From assembly GCA_016703965.1 (NCBI GenBank), contig JADJBB010000025.1, forward strand, positions 310,001-374,000: a stretch of DNA of 64,000 bases, given 5' to 3'. The position numbers and the translations under genes were made by a program. This DNA is from Acidobacteriota bacterium. Lineage in GTDB: Bacteria; Acidobacteriota; Blastocatellia; Pyrinomonadales; Pyrinomonadaceae. A model generated the notes under the pieces. The model was given only the letters and a program-made list of their open reading frames with translations, had not been told where the DNA came from and did no database searches. Of the stretch, positions 50,448 to 59,812 are shown one piece after another. Numbering within the stretch: position 1 is the first letter of the stretch; the number at the start of each line of letters is the position of its first letter.

Positions 50448-51742
50448 TTACGCCGTGACCGCATCGAAGGCTTCTATCTTCCACAGGCCGTTCTCTTTTC
50501 CCCACATTAGACGCAGGATGCCGCCCTTGCCATTCTCAAGGATGAACTGGAATTTGGTCACATAGTATTTACCGTAAGTTCGAGCCCGAATGTCGCTATC
50601 CTTCGAACTGATCTCCGATTTCTTTGACGAACAAACAAAATGGTCATAGTCGCCGTCGGTGATCGTTGCCAGCATGAAAGCGTTCTTTTGATAATGCTCA
50701 ACTGGTTTAATGAACGGATCGACCGGAGCGATCGCCCTTATTGCGTCTTCAAGCTTTTTGGGCTTCTTTAGCTCCTTGTTCGCAGCCTTCAAGGTATCCA
50801 GAAAAAGGATCTTGCGACGGGCCTCGAGCATTTGTTTCTCTGGCGATTCTTTTAGATCTGAGCAAAACCTCAGCTTCTGCTGCAGGAAGGATAGGGCTTT
50901 TGAGACGTCGCGATCTAGCAGCCAAGCCTTAAAGAACGCGTCCGCGGTGGCCGAAACCTCGGCAGCCTCCGGAGCATTGGAACTGCCGGTTGCGGGTAGA
51001 TAGGTTACTGAACGCTGAGCGAAGGCATTGTTAACAAACTCTTTAATAAGGTCAGGGAACTCGGTGTCCCACCAGTCAATCAGGCCCGGCCATCGTCGCA
51101 AATGCGTAGGATAATTCCCGGCAGCTCTAACATCCGAATTTGATGCGCTTAAGTGTCCGTTAAAAAGAGCACTCGGGAATGCACTTGACCTATAGTCCAC
51201 ATCGATGTCAGCTCGGTCGCCGTCGGTCGCAATAGAATACTGCATTGTTGGAGGCGAACCAGCCTGGCGATAATTGATCGGGAATCCTTTGTGAAAGATG
51301 GTGTTATCTTTGCCATGCTGAAATTCCTTACTCAACTCCAGCGTTTCGATTGCTCCGGGTTTCAGCTTGACGTACAGGCGAAACTGCTCGTCGCTCCCCT
51401 TTCCGATCTCCTGCCCGGCGATCTCCTCAAGCGAATCAACGAGATCGATCGCAAACCCGAGGGGGCGTCCCTTCGGATCTGTCAGACGCGTGTACAAGAG
51501 CGCGTTAGTGGCGGCGGCGAATGTCGATCTACGCGAAACAGGCATCGCCTCAAAACGCTCACGGGGGTTATCGTCCGCCCTTCGCCCATGTTCTTTGCAT
51601 TCGACCACTTATCGAAGAGAAGCCGGGACCTCTCCTTCATCTGGACGTATTGTGTCGATCTTTGCTGGCCCTTAACGCTTCCTGGAATTGCCCAGAGCGA
51701 AAAAAGCACGGCTGATAGCAGGATTATTTTCGTCGGTTTCAT
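50448..51742 (-). pseudogene. Secreted hypothetical protein, single frameshift
   Basis: The main frame (50448-51608) encodes about 365 residues beginning around NPRERFEAMPVSRRSTFAAA, but has no signal peptide or start. The missing N-terminus is in another frame from ATG 51742: MKPTKIILLSAVLFSLWAIP, a signal peptide, then KERSRLLFDKWSNAKNMGEG. One extra base in the C-run at 51578-51580 would fuse them. The mature protein has a helical middle and a strand-rich end (YVTKFQFILENGKGGILRLMW). No known domain recognised. Confidence 0.65.
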
Positions 51743-51816
51743 AGTGCTCAAATGCTGTGCCGGTGTCTTGGCTTTCTATTGCCCCAAGAACATGCGAGTT
51801 GATGAAGCTTATCTAT

Positions 51817-52410
51817 TTACTTATTGGTCTTGTATTCAATAAAATGAACAAATCTTTTCCCATTTTGTTCCATCACGTGGACTGACGCTAAAACCTCTTT
51901 TTCAGTTTTCTTCTCGATCTCTTTGGTCCCATGTGTGATCTTTTTTCCAGTACTAACCAAAGCGTGTTCGGAGACATCATAGATCTCCTTGGCTTCTCCG
52001 GCTATAGCAAATGCAACCTTTTCAGTTCCTTTTCCAACGTGTTTTATCGCCACTTCAACGACCTTGACCGTACCTTGGCCGAACCAGTGAATTCCTTTGA
52101 TAGTTTCCTCGCCAGCTACTTTGAGCGAACGAATTACCACATGAGCTCCAACGTGTACCGCTCGATCCGTCCAAACAACAGCTTCTTTTATCCCATGTGC
52201 GGTTGTCTTTTTTGTCCACTTGAATGCCTTGACCACGCCGTCCTTTGATTTGACGTAGACCATTTTTGCCTCGGCATCGATCTTCTCGACTGTGCCAACG
52301 AAGGCATCTTTGCTGTCGTCAGCTTTTGCGAGAATCATCGTTGGGAAGGCAAAAATCGCTGTCAAGACTATTAGTATTCTTAGGGTTTGCTTCATACTGC
52401 GGTTATTCAT
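51817..52410 (-). CDS. Secreted hypothetical protein
   Basis: A 197-residue protein (192 from ATG 52395): signal peptide (LRILIVLTAIFAFPTMILAKA), then a small beta domain (FVGTVEKIDAEAKMVYVKSKDG) that looks like a DUF5666/OB-type fold, and a C-terminal half of amphipathic helices rich in Lys and Thr (AIKHVGKGTEKVAFAIAGEA). Function unknown. Confidence 0.6.
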   Translation of the reverse strand: MNNRSMKQTLRILIVLTAIFAFPTMILAKADDSKDAFVGTVEKIDAEAKMVYVKSKDGVVKAFKWTKKTTAHGIKEAVVWTDRAVHVGAHVVIRSLKVAGEETIKGIHWFGQGTVKVVEVAIKHVGKGTEKVAFAIAGEAKEIYDVSEHALVSTGKKITHGTKEIEKKTEKEVLASVHVMEQNGKRFVHFIEYKTNK

Positions 52411-52445
52411 TTTATTTATCTCTCCTTTTTGCTCATCTAGATCTT

Positions 52446-54074
52446 CTACTTAAGCGTGTCGCCTCGCTTTAGGTTCGAATATGGATTTCCTCTCTTCCAC
52501 GACGGCATTTCTTTACTCTGTGCAATTCGCCATCCAAGAATGCCCATCATGTCAGCGACCGTCTTTGCCCCAGGCCAATGCCAGGTTTTGTAAACGTCAT
52601 CGGACGGCTGATGGTATTTTGTCTCTTCAAACTCATTGAACCGCTTCACAAACCCCTCTTTCGTAGCTTCAGGCGACCCGACAAGCATCAGTGCGGGAAC
52701 GCCTCGAGTGACAAATGGATAATGGTCGGAGCGGCCAAAAACGCCTTGTTCAGGGATCGGGTCCTCCATCGGAGTTATCTTGTATGCCTTTGCAACGTCA
52801 TTGAACATCGGCCCGAGAGAGGAGTACTCGGCACCAAAGCCGACCATGTTTTTGATCGGACCCATTATCTCGGTACCGATGCCATCGAGATTCAAGTTAG
52901 CTGCGATCTTGGTGATGTCCCACTTAGGATTCTGTGCAAAGAAATAGCCGCCTTGCAGGCCATACTCTTCAGCGGTCGTCGAGATAAAGATCAGAGAACG
53001 CTTGGGTTTGACCTTCATTTTTGAAAACGCTTCTGCTACCGCAAGCATCTCACCGTTTCCGATCGCATTATCAGCAGCAGCGTTGTAGATCTTGCCGTTG
53101 ATCATCCCAAACCCATCGTAGTGAGCCGTAAATGCGATAGCTTCATTCTTGAGAACTGGATCGGATCCTTCGATGTATCCAACTACATTGTGAGAATTGG
53201 CCTGGGTTTGCTTTGAACGCAAATGCACCTTAATGCTCGGCTTGAGATCCATCGGCCGGAACTCAAGATCCGATGCGTCATCCATCGCCTCCCCGACCGT
53301 CATTCCTGATCCTTCAAATAGCTTTGCCCGGGCGGCGTCACCGAAGAAGAGGATTGGAACCTGAGCCCTCTCTTTAGATTTTTCAAGGGTTGCGATGTTC
53401 CGCCTGCCGGTTTGATCGACTACAAAATCGTGCTTATACAGTTCGCGCCCGTTTCCCACAAGAATTACCCCAACTGCCCCTCGCTCAAAAAGAAGCGGGA
53501 TCGCTGACGTCTTATCCGTTATCTCCTTCCATTTCTCCGCCGTATAACTTCGCGGTGGGCCGTCGATGAGGACCGCGATCTTACCTTTAAGATCGGCATC
53601 CTTAAGGTCATTACGCCCAAGTTCATCCGAAACGTAGCCGTGCCCGACGAAGATCAGGCTTCGCTCGACACTCATATCCGCGAGCAGAAGTCCCTGGCTC
53701 CAATCCTTACCGTAGATCAGCTTCTGGCCGTTGAGCGTTACGTCAGTCTCCTCGGTGAATACTGTTTCGACAAATGGCATCGATTGCAAATAAGTCCCAT
53801 TGTCGCCAAGAGGCTTGAGGCCCATTGACTTCATTTGATCAGCGATCCAGTTCGCAGCCATATCACCGCCGCGTTGCAGCGTGCCTCGGCCCTCGAATTT
53901 GTCATCGGCCAGCCCCTTTGTGATCCGTTCGATCGTTTTGATCTTGATCGACCTAGTGAGTTTCTCCTCATCCTTTGAAAGGCCGGTTTGTGCCGGAATG
54001 TTCAGAACAAAGGCTGCCACCAAGACAAAGCTGGCCACGAACCGCTGGAATTGATATGGTTTATTCGGTTGCAT
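52446..54074 (-). CDS. Secreted M28 family zinc aminopeptidase
   Basis: A 542-residue peptidase with a signal peptide (residues 1-28), a PA (protease-associated) domain roughly at 130-240, and the M28 catalytic domain with two-zinc ligands: His in TAHYDGFG, Asp in AADNAIGN, Glu pair in STTAEEYG, Asp in NLDGIGTE and His in SDHYPFV. It removes N-terminal residues from peptides outside the inner membrane. Its neighbours are hypothetical. Confidence 0.92.
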   Translation of the reverse strand: MQPNKPYQFQRFVASFVLVAAFVLNIPAQTGLSKDEEKLTRSIKIKTIERITKGLADDKFEGRGTLQRGGDMAANWIADQMKSMGLKPLGDNGTYLQSMPFVETVFTEETDVTLNGQKLIYGKDWSQGLLLADMSVERSLIFVGHGYVSDELGRNDLKDADLKGKIAVLIDGPPRSYTAEKWKEITDKTSAIPLLFERGAVGVILVGNGRELYKHDFVVDQTGRRNIATLEKSKERAQVPILFFGDAARAKLFEGSGMTVGEAMDDASDLEFRPMDLKPSIKVHLRSKQTQANSHNVVGYIEGSDPVLKNEAIAFTAHYDGFGMINGKIYNAAADNAIGNGEMLAVAEAFSKMKVKPKRSLIFISTTAEEYGLQGGYFFAQNPKWDITKIAANLNLDGIGTEIMGPIKNMVGFGAEYSSLGPMFNDVAKAYKITPMEDPIPEQGVFGRSDHYPFVTRGVPALMLVGSPEATKEGFVKRFNEFEETKYHQPSDDVYKTWHWPGAKTVADMMGILGWRIAQSKEMPSWKRGNPYSNLKRGDTLK

Positions 54075-54241
54075 TTTATTACCTCTACGTGCTGTGTGTC
54101 CCCGGTGGTAGTTGAATTACGTGACTAGCAGAAAACCCCGCGGCCTTGTTCAAGGACAAGCTTCCAAGTCGTCTCATCGGGCTTCAAATTGCACTAGTGC
54201 AGGCTCGGCCCGCGTATTGCGAACCGGGCCTATACTAGATA

Positions 54242-55021
54242 TCACTTACAGTTATTTGCATTGCTGCGAAGAATGGATGCGACATTGCCGTTCCTGACAG
54301 CAACCTGAACGCACTGGCCGGAGTCGTCGTTCTTCCAGTATGTATAGCTAGTTGAGCCAATCTTCTTACCTTTGACGTTACGGAATCCACGGGACTGCAT
54401 TTCAGTCTCGGCACCCGCTCCACGAGCCCCGACAAGATCGCTGAGATCAACTTGATTTGAAGACGCCGACGCTGAACTTCCGCCCGATCCTGTCCTGCAG
54501 TCCTCGGCAGGTCCTGACACGATCGTGTCGAACCGCCCATTGAACGTTGCGACTGTCAAACAAGTGCTGGAGGAAGATTTCCACCAATTCGAGTATGAAC
54601 GGTCGCCCCCTTTCGATGTCTTGATGAATCGGTACCCCCGCGATTTAAGATCGCTCTCGCCGCCCGATGCTTTGGTACCAACTAGATCTGCAACATCCGA
54701 AGGAGCACCGTCGCCCGACGATGAATCAGAACCGCCTGTCTTGCAGTCCTCTTCAGGCCCCGACACGATGGAATCATAACGGCCGTTTAGAGTTACAACT
54801 GTCAAACAAGTCTTGTTAGAGGCCTTCCACCAGTTCGAGTACGAACGGTCGTCGCTCTTCGACGTTTTAATAAACTTATAACCACGACTTTTCAGCGTCG
54901 TTTCGCCGCCCGCGGCCCTCGCTCCCACCAGATCGTTAACATCCCGAGGGGTGTCCTGTGCCAATGCCGTGGCTCCCAAAACCACAGCCAACAATGTTAC
55001 TGATACTAATTTTTTGAACAT
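54242..55021 (-). CDS. Secreted protein with three copies of a Trp/Cys domain
   Basis: A 259-residue protein from ATG 55021, chosen because GGAG lies 7 nt upstream (an earlier in-frame ATG at 55033 would add 4 residues). Signal peptide ends in ATALAQ. The mature part is three copies of a roughly 70-residue domain, each starting DLVGxRA or similar, then SRGY/F, DRSYSNWWK, one Cys, NGRYDSIVSG and a last Cys. Ser/Gly-rich linkers separate them. The same domain occurs in the genes at 56373 and 58824. Last gene of a tight eight-gene run. Function unknown. Confidence 0.8.
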   Translation of the reverse strand: MFKKLVSVTLLAVVLGATALAQDTPRDVNDLVGARAAGGETTLKSRGYKFIKTSKSDDRSYSNWWKASNKTCLTVVTLNGRYDSIVSGPEEDCKTGGSDSSSGDGAPSDVADLVGTKASGGESDLKSRGYRFIKTSKGGDRSYSNWWKSSSSTCLTVATFNGRFDTIVSGPAEDCRTGSGGSSASASSNQVDLSDLVGARGAGAETEMQSRGFRNVKGKKIGSTSYTYWKNDDSGQCVQVAVRNGNVASILRSNANNCK

Positions 55022-55091
55022 ATTTTTCTCCAAGAACTTTCAATTTGTCGTGCGAATAAGTCGACACGATCTCAGAAGCTTTGATCGCAGT

Positions 55092-55865
55092 TCAGATCAA
55101 ATCCTCACTGCTTTTCGAACCGACACCCCTGAGCAACCAGAGAGCGTATAAAAAGTTAGGTAACACGAATAGAATCGGCCCGAGCACAGATGTAATCCCG
55201 GGATCGTCGGCCACAACAGGCGTGGGATGATGTCCATTACGAGAGCCAATAACGAATATGCCAAAATCCCAGAGCCAATGAACAATCATTGCGGGGACGA
55301 TCGAACCCGTCCTAATAAGAATGGCGATAAATAGAAGTCCGGACATTGCAGCTGCTGTAGCTTGAACAGCGGCGGCTCCCCAGTCTCCGGTAGTGATCCC
55401 GTTGAAAACGTGTACTGCTCCAAAAATGATGAAAGTTAGGAATATCGCTCCGATCGGCCGAAGGGCGGTCCTCGCACCACTAAATAAGATCCCTCTGAAA
55501 GCAAGTTCTTCCGATATACCTACGAGTAGAGTGTTGATACCAACGAACAGAAACGCCTGAAGCGATGGTAATCCTAGTAGCAGGGACGCCGAAAAAAAGC
55601 CAAGAATAAACAGCGCAGGCAGCCACAGGATCAAAAGACTTTTGGTGCTTCGGACCGGTAACAGCCCTGTTTCTCGACGCCAGCCGAAAAAAGCTACTAC
55701 GCCGGATAGAAAGACAAAGCCAACTATCAAACTGATCGAGACCTGACGACTTACCATCTCGGCCTGGCTCATAGTACCGCTGCCGACCTCTATCTTTGCC
55801 CCGATCATGATGATCGATAGGTAGACGATCAATATGACTAGCGAAACGACCAATCTTCCGTTCAT
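55092..55865 (-). CDS. CPBP family intramembrane metalloprotease-like protein
   Basis: A 257-residue membrane protein with about seven helices and the CPBP/ABI motifs: EELAFRG (motif 1), FGAVHVFNG (motif 2) and HWLWDFGIF (motif 3). The Glu pair and the two His are present, so it may be a glutamic or metal-dependent protease. Such proteins serve in bacteriocin immunity, membrane protein processing or signalling. It is 70 nt upstream of the triple-domain gene and 31 nt downstream of the next. Confidence 0.88.
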   Translation of the reverse strand: MNGRLVVSLVILIVYLSIIMIGAKIEVGSGTMSQAEMVSRQVSISLIVGFVFLSGVVAFFGWRRETGLLPVRSTKSLLILWLPALFILGFFSASLLLGLPSLQAFLFVGINTLLVGISEELAFRGILFSGARTALRPIGAIFLTFIIFGAVHVFNGITTGDWGAAAVQATAAAMSGLLFIAILIRTGSIVPAMIVHWLWDFGIFVIGSRNGHHPTPVVADDPGITSVLGPILFVLPNFLYALWLLRGVGSKSSEDLI

Positions 55866-55896
55866 ACTTAACCCCTCAGTATTTGTAAATGCTCCG

Positions 55897-56307
55897 TTAT
55901 TTGACTCCGATCCGTACGCTGAACTTCACGGGCCGCTTGTTTCTGCGAGCCTCTGCCCGTACGAGGAAAACGCGGACGATGTAGCTTCCATCTGCTGGCA
56001 GTTCACCGGACCAATTGGTTGTGTCCCGAGCCTCATCTGCAACGGCTTCCATGCTTGTCAGATCTTTAAGAACAACAAAATACAAGAATTTGTTAGTCGA
56101 TGTTAGCTTCGCGGACATAGTCTGTCCGGCTTTCGCTCTTATATAAAAATCGACAGAACCATACCCGGTCACCGTATTCGAATACACCCCGCTCGAAGCA
56201 CCCTGCCTGAATTTAACGTCAACTCGTTTTTCCTGAGCATTTGAAAACACTGCTCCACCGCAGAGTACGACAACAAGAACAACCAGCGATCTTTTACATA
56301 CATCCAT
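55897..56307 (-). CDS. Secreted lysozyme-inhibitor-like (PliI-type) protein
   Basis: A 136-residue protein: signal peptide ending SNAQ, then FRQGASSGVYSNTVTGYGSV, FYIRAKAGQTMSAKL, GELPADGSYIVRVFLVRAEARRN. These match the sequence features of PliI, the periplasmic inhibitor of i-type lysozyme, and of related beta-sandwich proteins often called DNA breaking-rejoining proteins by mistake. The two Cys of PliI are absent, so inhibition is only a possibility. Confidence 0.65.
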   Translation of the reverse strand: MDVCKRSLVVLVVVLCGGAVFSNAQEKRVDVKFRQGASSGVYSNTVTGYGSVDFYIRAKAGQTMSAKLTSTNKFLYFVVLKDLTSMEAVADEARDTTNWSGELPADGSYIVRVFLVRAEARRNKRPVKFSVRIGVK

Positions 56308-56372
56308 GCTCCGATTCCTCCATCAAAATAAAGTTGGGGGACGATTTCGTTCCCCCGCTATAAGCCCTCAGC

Positions 56373-57161
56373 CTAGCGGCAGTAGGGTGAAGAACCGATA
56401 TCCTTTACCGATTCGTAGCGGCCATCTGAAACGATGACCTGAATGCACTGGCGGGTGCTGGTGTTCCACCAGATCTGATAGCTGGCATCTCCCATTTTGA
56501 ACGTGTTTTTATTGCTGAAGCCTCTTTGCTGCATCGACGATTCGGCCCCAGATGCCCGCGAACCAACAAGGTCGTTCACATATTGATGAGGCTGATATCC
56601 GCCCCAGCCCGACGAATGACTTGTTTCTTCGCGTCGCTGGCGAACGCCGGCTGAGTAACCAGAGCTATACTGCGTCGAATTGTTCCAGTTGTGATAGGTA
56701 CTGTTATACTGGCCATCACGAAAGCCTCGCTCGTAATCAGATTCCTGATTCGCGTCTTCAAAATGCTTGTCGTCATCGTGATGATGCGCTTTGTGAACGA
56801 TCGCCGCCGTTCCGCCAACCGCAGCGGCGGCGGCGAGAGCTATCGCGACCTTCTGTCCGGTCGAGAGACCGCTCTTTTGGCCGCAGTCAGCCGGTTCGGC
56901 GTCATTGATGCGAACATAACGGCCTTCGTCAGTCTTGACCATGACGCATTTTTTCTTACTCGAATTCCACCAGTACGTCCAAACAGCTGATTCTTCTTTT
57001 GACGTGTGGTTTAAGGCGTAGCCTCTGGATTCGAGATCGCTCTCGGCCGCACCTGCACGAGATCCAACCAGGTCCTTGAGAGTATCTGCCTGCCCAAAGG
57101 TGGATAATGCTAGGCCTAAAGCAAGAACCGTAGCGAACAGTATTTTGTATGTTGTTTTCAT
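56373..57161 (-). CDS. Secreted protein with two Trp/Cys domains and a Gly/Ala segment
   Basis: A 262-residue protein: signal peptide ending STFGQ (residue 25), first Trp/Cys domain (DLVGSRAGAAE, YWWNSS, CVMV, GRY, DCGQ), then a hydrophobic Ala/Gly helix (VAIALAAAAAVGGTAAIV) and a His/Asp-rich stretch (HKAHHHDDDKH) that could bind metal, a Tyr/Ser/Asn-rich linker and a second domain (DLVGSRASGAE, WWNTSTRQC, GRYESV). The Ala/Gly helix may span the membrane or be a glycine-zipper. It is in the middle of the run. Confidence 0.78.
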   Translation of the reverse strand: MKTTYKILFATVLALGLALSTFGQADTLKDLVGSRAGAAESDLESRGYALNHTSKEESAVWTYWWNSSKKKCVMVKTDEGRYVRINDAEPADCGQKSGLSTGQKVAIALAAAAAVGGTAAIVHKAHHHDDDKHFEDANQESDYERGFRDGQYNSTYHNWNNSTQYSSGYSAGVRQRREETSHSSGWGGYQPHQYVNDLVGSRASGAESSMQQRGFSNKNTFKMGDASYQIWWNTSTRQCIQVIVSDGRYESVKDIGSSPYCR

Positions 57162-57223
57162 CTTGTCTCCTTATGAAGTTCCTCGGGCTCGATCGGATCT
57201 ATCGTGCTGCCGATCATTCCTTT

Positions 57224-58102
57224 TTATTCGAGAAGGGACTTCCATTCCGTTCCCTCGAACCAGTAATTCCGCTGTTTCTCGAGCCATCCGTTCCGTTCGT
57301 TATATCGGATCCACGTGTTCAAATAGTTGAGGAAATCAACATCACCTTTGCGGATCGCGAGAGCCTCGTCGAGTTCGCCCAATGGTCGGCTGAACGGCTT
57401 ATAGATCTTTCCATTTGAGTTTTTAACTGCGAATTCCGGGCCAGGCTTCGATGCGATCGCGGCCGAAATTGTTCCGTTTGCGACAGCCTCGATCATTGAC
57501 GCTTCGTCGTCAAACATCTGAGTTTTCGCTTTTGGAAACTCACTTGCAGCATAATTGCCATAAACCGTCCCTGAAATGATGCCTATCGTCACCGAGTCAT
57601 CATCGAAATCCCTCTTTTCATCCTTTCGCCCCATTTTGTCGCGGCTGGCGATCAGTTCGATCTTTGAGGTCGAATACGGTTCGGAGAAGTTCGCCAAAAG
57701 AGCTCGGCTTGGCGTCGGGTACATCCCCGTGATCAGGATGTCGTAACGCTTGTTTGTCAGATCCGGTAGAAGTGATACATGCCCAGCCGGCATCAGGTTG
57801 AGCTGAACGCCGAGATCAGAGGCGAGTTTCTTAGCCACCTCGACGTTAAAACCGATGAGATTTCCGTTCTTGTCGTGCATTGCCCAGGGAATGAAGCTTG
57901 CAACCCCAACGTCTAGCCGATTTCGACGGCGAATGATCGTTAGCGTGTCATCATTAACGAGTACGGCCGGACCAACTGCCGGCATCTTAGTCGGAACCGG
58001 TCTTTTGGCCGGTGTTTTTTGGGCCAATGCTTGGCCAACCGAGCATACGGTGATAGCCGATATTAAGAGAAGTAACTTGCCAATATTTATCGTTCGTTTC
58101 AT
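57224..58102 (-). CDS. Periplasmic solute-binding protein (amino-acid ABC type)
   Basis: A 292-residue type 2 periplasmic-binding protein (PBPb/SBP family 3): signal peptide, then RNRLDVGVASFIPWAMHDKNG, GFNVEVAKKLASDLGV, YDILITGMYPTPSRALLANF and IGIISGTVYGNY. ATG 58102 is chosen because of GGAG upstream; the longer frame adds an unlikely 66 residues. No permease or ATPase is near, so it may bind a cue for a sensor or act alone. Ligand unknown. Confidence 0.85.
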   Translation of the reverse strand: MKRTINIGKLLLLISAITVCSVGQALAQKTPAKRPVPTKMPAVGPAVLVNDDTLTIIRRRNRLDVGVASFIPWAMHDKNGNLIGFNVEVAKKLASDLGVQLNLMPAGHVSLLPDLTNKRYDILITGMYPTPSRALLANFSEPYSTSKIELIASRDKMGRKDEKRDFDDDSVTIGIISGTVYGNYAASEFPKAKTQMFDDEASMIEAVANGTISAAIASKPGPEFAVKNSNGKIYKPFSRPLGELDEALAIRKGDVDFLNYLNTWIRYNERNGWLEKQRNYWFEGTEWKSLLE

Positions 58103-58124
58103 TTTATTTATCTCCAGACAAGCG

Positions 58125-58799
58125 CTACCTGATGCGTAGGAAGTTGTATGATTCGCCGTTGCTGTTTCTGACCGCAAAGCCGTCTCCGTTGCGTTCGACC
58201 TCATATCTGCCCCATGGGAGTTTGATCGACCCATTGTCATATCGCCCATTCTGGTACTGGCCGTTAGAATTGCGAACGGAGATCGCACCGCTCGGGCCAA
58301 CGGTCAAGTCGGAATAAGATCTGAGATCTGGATTCCAGCCGCGGAACGAACCGACCAGGTAAGAAGGCACATATTCATGTCCACTGTCCCATGTATCGTT
58401 GTTTGAGGCCTCTTCATCCTCATTTTTCTTCTCGGCGTCCTTCTTTTTCTTCGCGGCAATTACTGCCGCGAGGATCACACCACCGAGCACAGCTCCTCCT
58501 GCTATCGCTGCCGCCTTGCCGGAACCGCCGCCGTAGGAGAATTCGGCCCTGCAGCCGTTGTTGACCCATATCCCGCGCCCGTCATATCCCCAATCGTAGC
58601 CATAGTTGCAGCTCGAATAGGAGAGCTTGCGCTCCAGGCGAACATTGTTTCCCGTGTTAACGCGGCAATAGTTGTAGTTAGTGTTATTACTGCCGCAGGT
58701 TAAGTAATTTGACTGCGCAACCGCGGGGATAGTTCCCAAGGATGCAAGCATGATAAAGACCGCCATTTTCAGCGCGATGAATTTTCTAAGGTTTTTCAT
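58125..58799 (-). CDS. DUF3011 domain secreted protein
   Basis: A 224-residue protein: signal peptide (ending PAVAQ), a DUF3011 domain (residues 31-90: LTCGSNNTNYNYCRV, RLERKLSYSSC, GRGIWVNNGCRAEF) with conserved Cys, then a hydrophobic Gly/Ala helix (AAAIAGGAVLGGVILAAVIAA), a highly charged Lys/Glu stretch and a C-terminal Asn/Ser-rich beta domain. Function of DUF3011 is unknown. 22 nt before the solute-binding gene. Confidence 0.85.
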   Translation of the reverse strand: MKNLRKFIALKMAVFIMLASLGTIPAVAQSNYLTCGSNNTNYNYCRVNTGNNVRLERKLSYSSCNYGYDWGYDGRGIWVNNGCRAEFSYGGGSGKAAAIAGGAVLGGVILAAVIAAKKKKDAEKKNEDEEASNNDTWDSGHEYVPSYLVGSFRGWNPDLRSYSDLTVGPSGAISVRNSNGQYQNGRYDNGSIKLPWGRYEVERNGDGFAVRNSNGESYNFLRIR

Positions 58800-58823
58800 T
58801 GATTCCTCCTAATGCTCAAGCGA

Positions 58824-59783
58824 TTAACGACAGCGTGGATGACTGCCAATGTCGTTTACGGACTCGTATCGTCCGCCTGCGACGGTTACCTGCACGCATT
58901 GGCGGCTGTTTGATCTCCACCAGATCGTGTACGACGTGCTGCCTTGGCGCATGGTGTCAACCAGGCGAAAGCCTCTCGAAAGCAACCGGGCGTTACCGGA
59001 GAACGTGCCGACCCCAGTCAGATCATTGATCTCTGCCGGCGAACCGCCCCAATTTCCGTTGTTGCCGTTACCCCAATTGCCGTTATTGTTGTTACCCCAA
59101 TTTCCGCCACCGTAGACTCTCGTGACTTCTATATAGGAAGCCTCGTCGTTGAGCCGCAGATTATAGTTGCCGGCACCTAATTCTTCGCATCTACCGCTTC
59201 CGTTCCCGCTGCCTTCGCCCTCACAAAACCGCACCTTGTAACCGTTGAGAACTACGACCGAGGACGCCTCGTCATTTCGCAACGCCCCTAACTGCCTTGC
59301 GTTGTTAAGGTAACGCCCTACGCCGAATGATTGAGATGTGCCACGGTAATTTCGATCGTCATACACCGTAACGCCCGGCTTGCCGAGCCCCGGCACATTG
59401 TTCGGATTTCCGCCACCCCAACCCCAATTTCCGTTGTTATTGTTATTGTTCCAACCACCGTTGTTCCAGCCATCGTTGTTGCCAGATGATGTACTGCGGT
59501 TACAGTCTTGTGCCGGGCCACTCACTATAGAGTCATAGACTCCGTTGAGAGTGGCTACGGTGATACAGGTGCGGCTGCCGTTATTCCACCAGTTCGCCCA
59601 CTTTACGTCGCCGCCGGTGGTTGTTTTTATGTAGAGGTAGCCCCGGCTTCGAAGTTGAGAATCGCCCGAAGACGCCCGAGCTCCCACCAGGTCCTGAACA
59701 TTGTAGGGAGTGTCTTGCGCCATCGCCGCTCCAGAAATGAAAAGGACGATAAAGCTGCTAATTACCAATAGTCTGTTTTTCAT
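58824..59783 (-). CDS. Secreted protein: Trp/Cys domain, beta/gamma-crystallin, Trp/Cys domain
   Basis: A 319-residue protein from ATG 59783 (GGAG upstream). Signal peptide ends AAMAQ. First Trp/Cys domain near residues 24-92 (DLVGARASSGD, NWWNNG, CITV, YDSIVSG, DC). Next an Asn/Gly/Trp-rich linker, then a beta/gamma-crystallin domain (VTVYDDRNYRGTSQSF, LNDEASYIEV) with a partly altered calcium motif, a second Asn/Gly linker, and a last Trp/Cys domain (DLTGVGTFSGN, IWWRSNSRQC, GRYESV). The linkers have little sequence complexity and would be flexible. Confidence 0.82.
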   Translation of the reverse strand: MKNRLLVISSFIVLFISGAAMAQDTPYNVQDLVGARASSGDSQLRSRGYLYIKTTTGGDVKWANWWNNGSRTCITVATLNGVYDSIVSGPAQDCNRSTSSGNNDGWNNGGWNNNNNNGNWGWGGGNPNNVPGLGKPGVTVYDDRNYRGTSQSFGVGRYLNNARQLGALRNDEASSVVVLNGYKVRFCEGEGSGNGSGRCEELGAGNYNLRLNDEASYIEVTRVYGGGNWGNNNNGNWGNGNNGNWGGSPAEINDLTGVGTFSGNARLLSRGFRLVDTMRQGSTSYTIWWRSNSRQCVQVTVAGGRYESVNDIGSHPRCR

Positions 59784-59812
59784 ATATTCATTCTCCGTTT
59801 TGGCACACTCGC

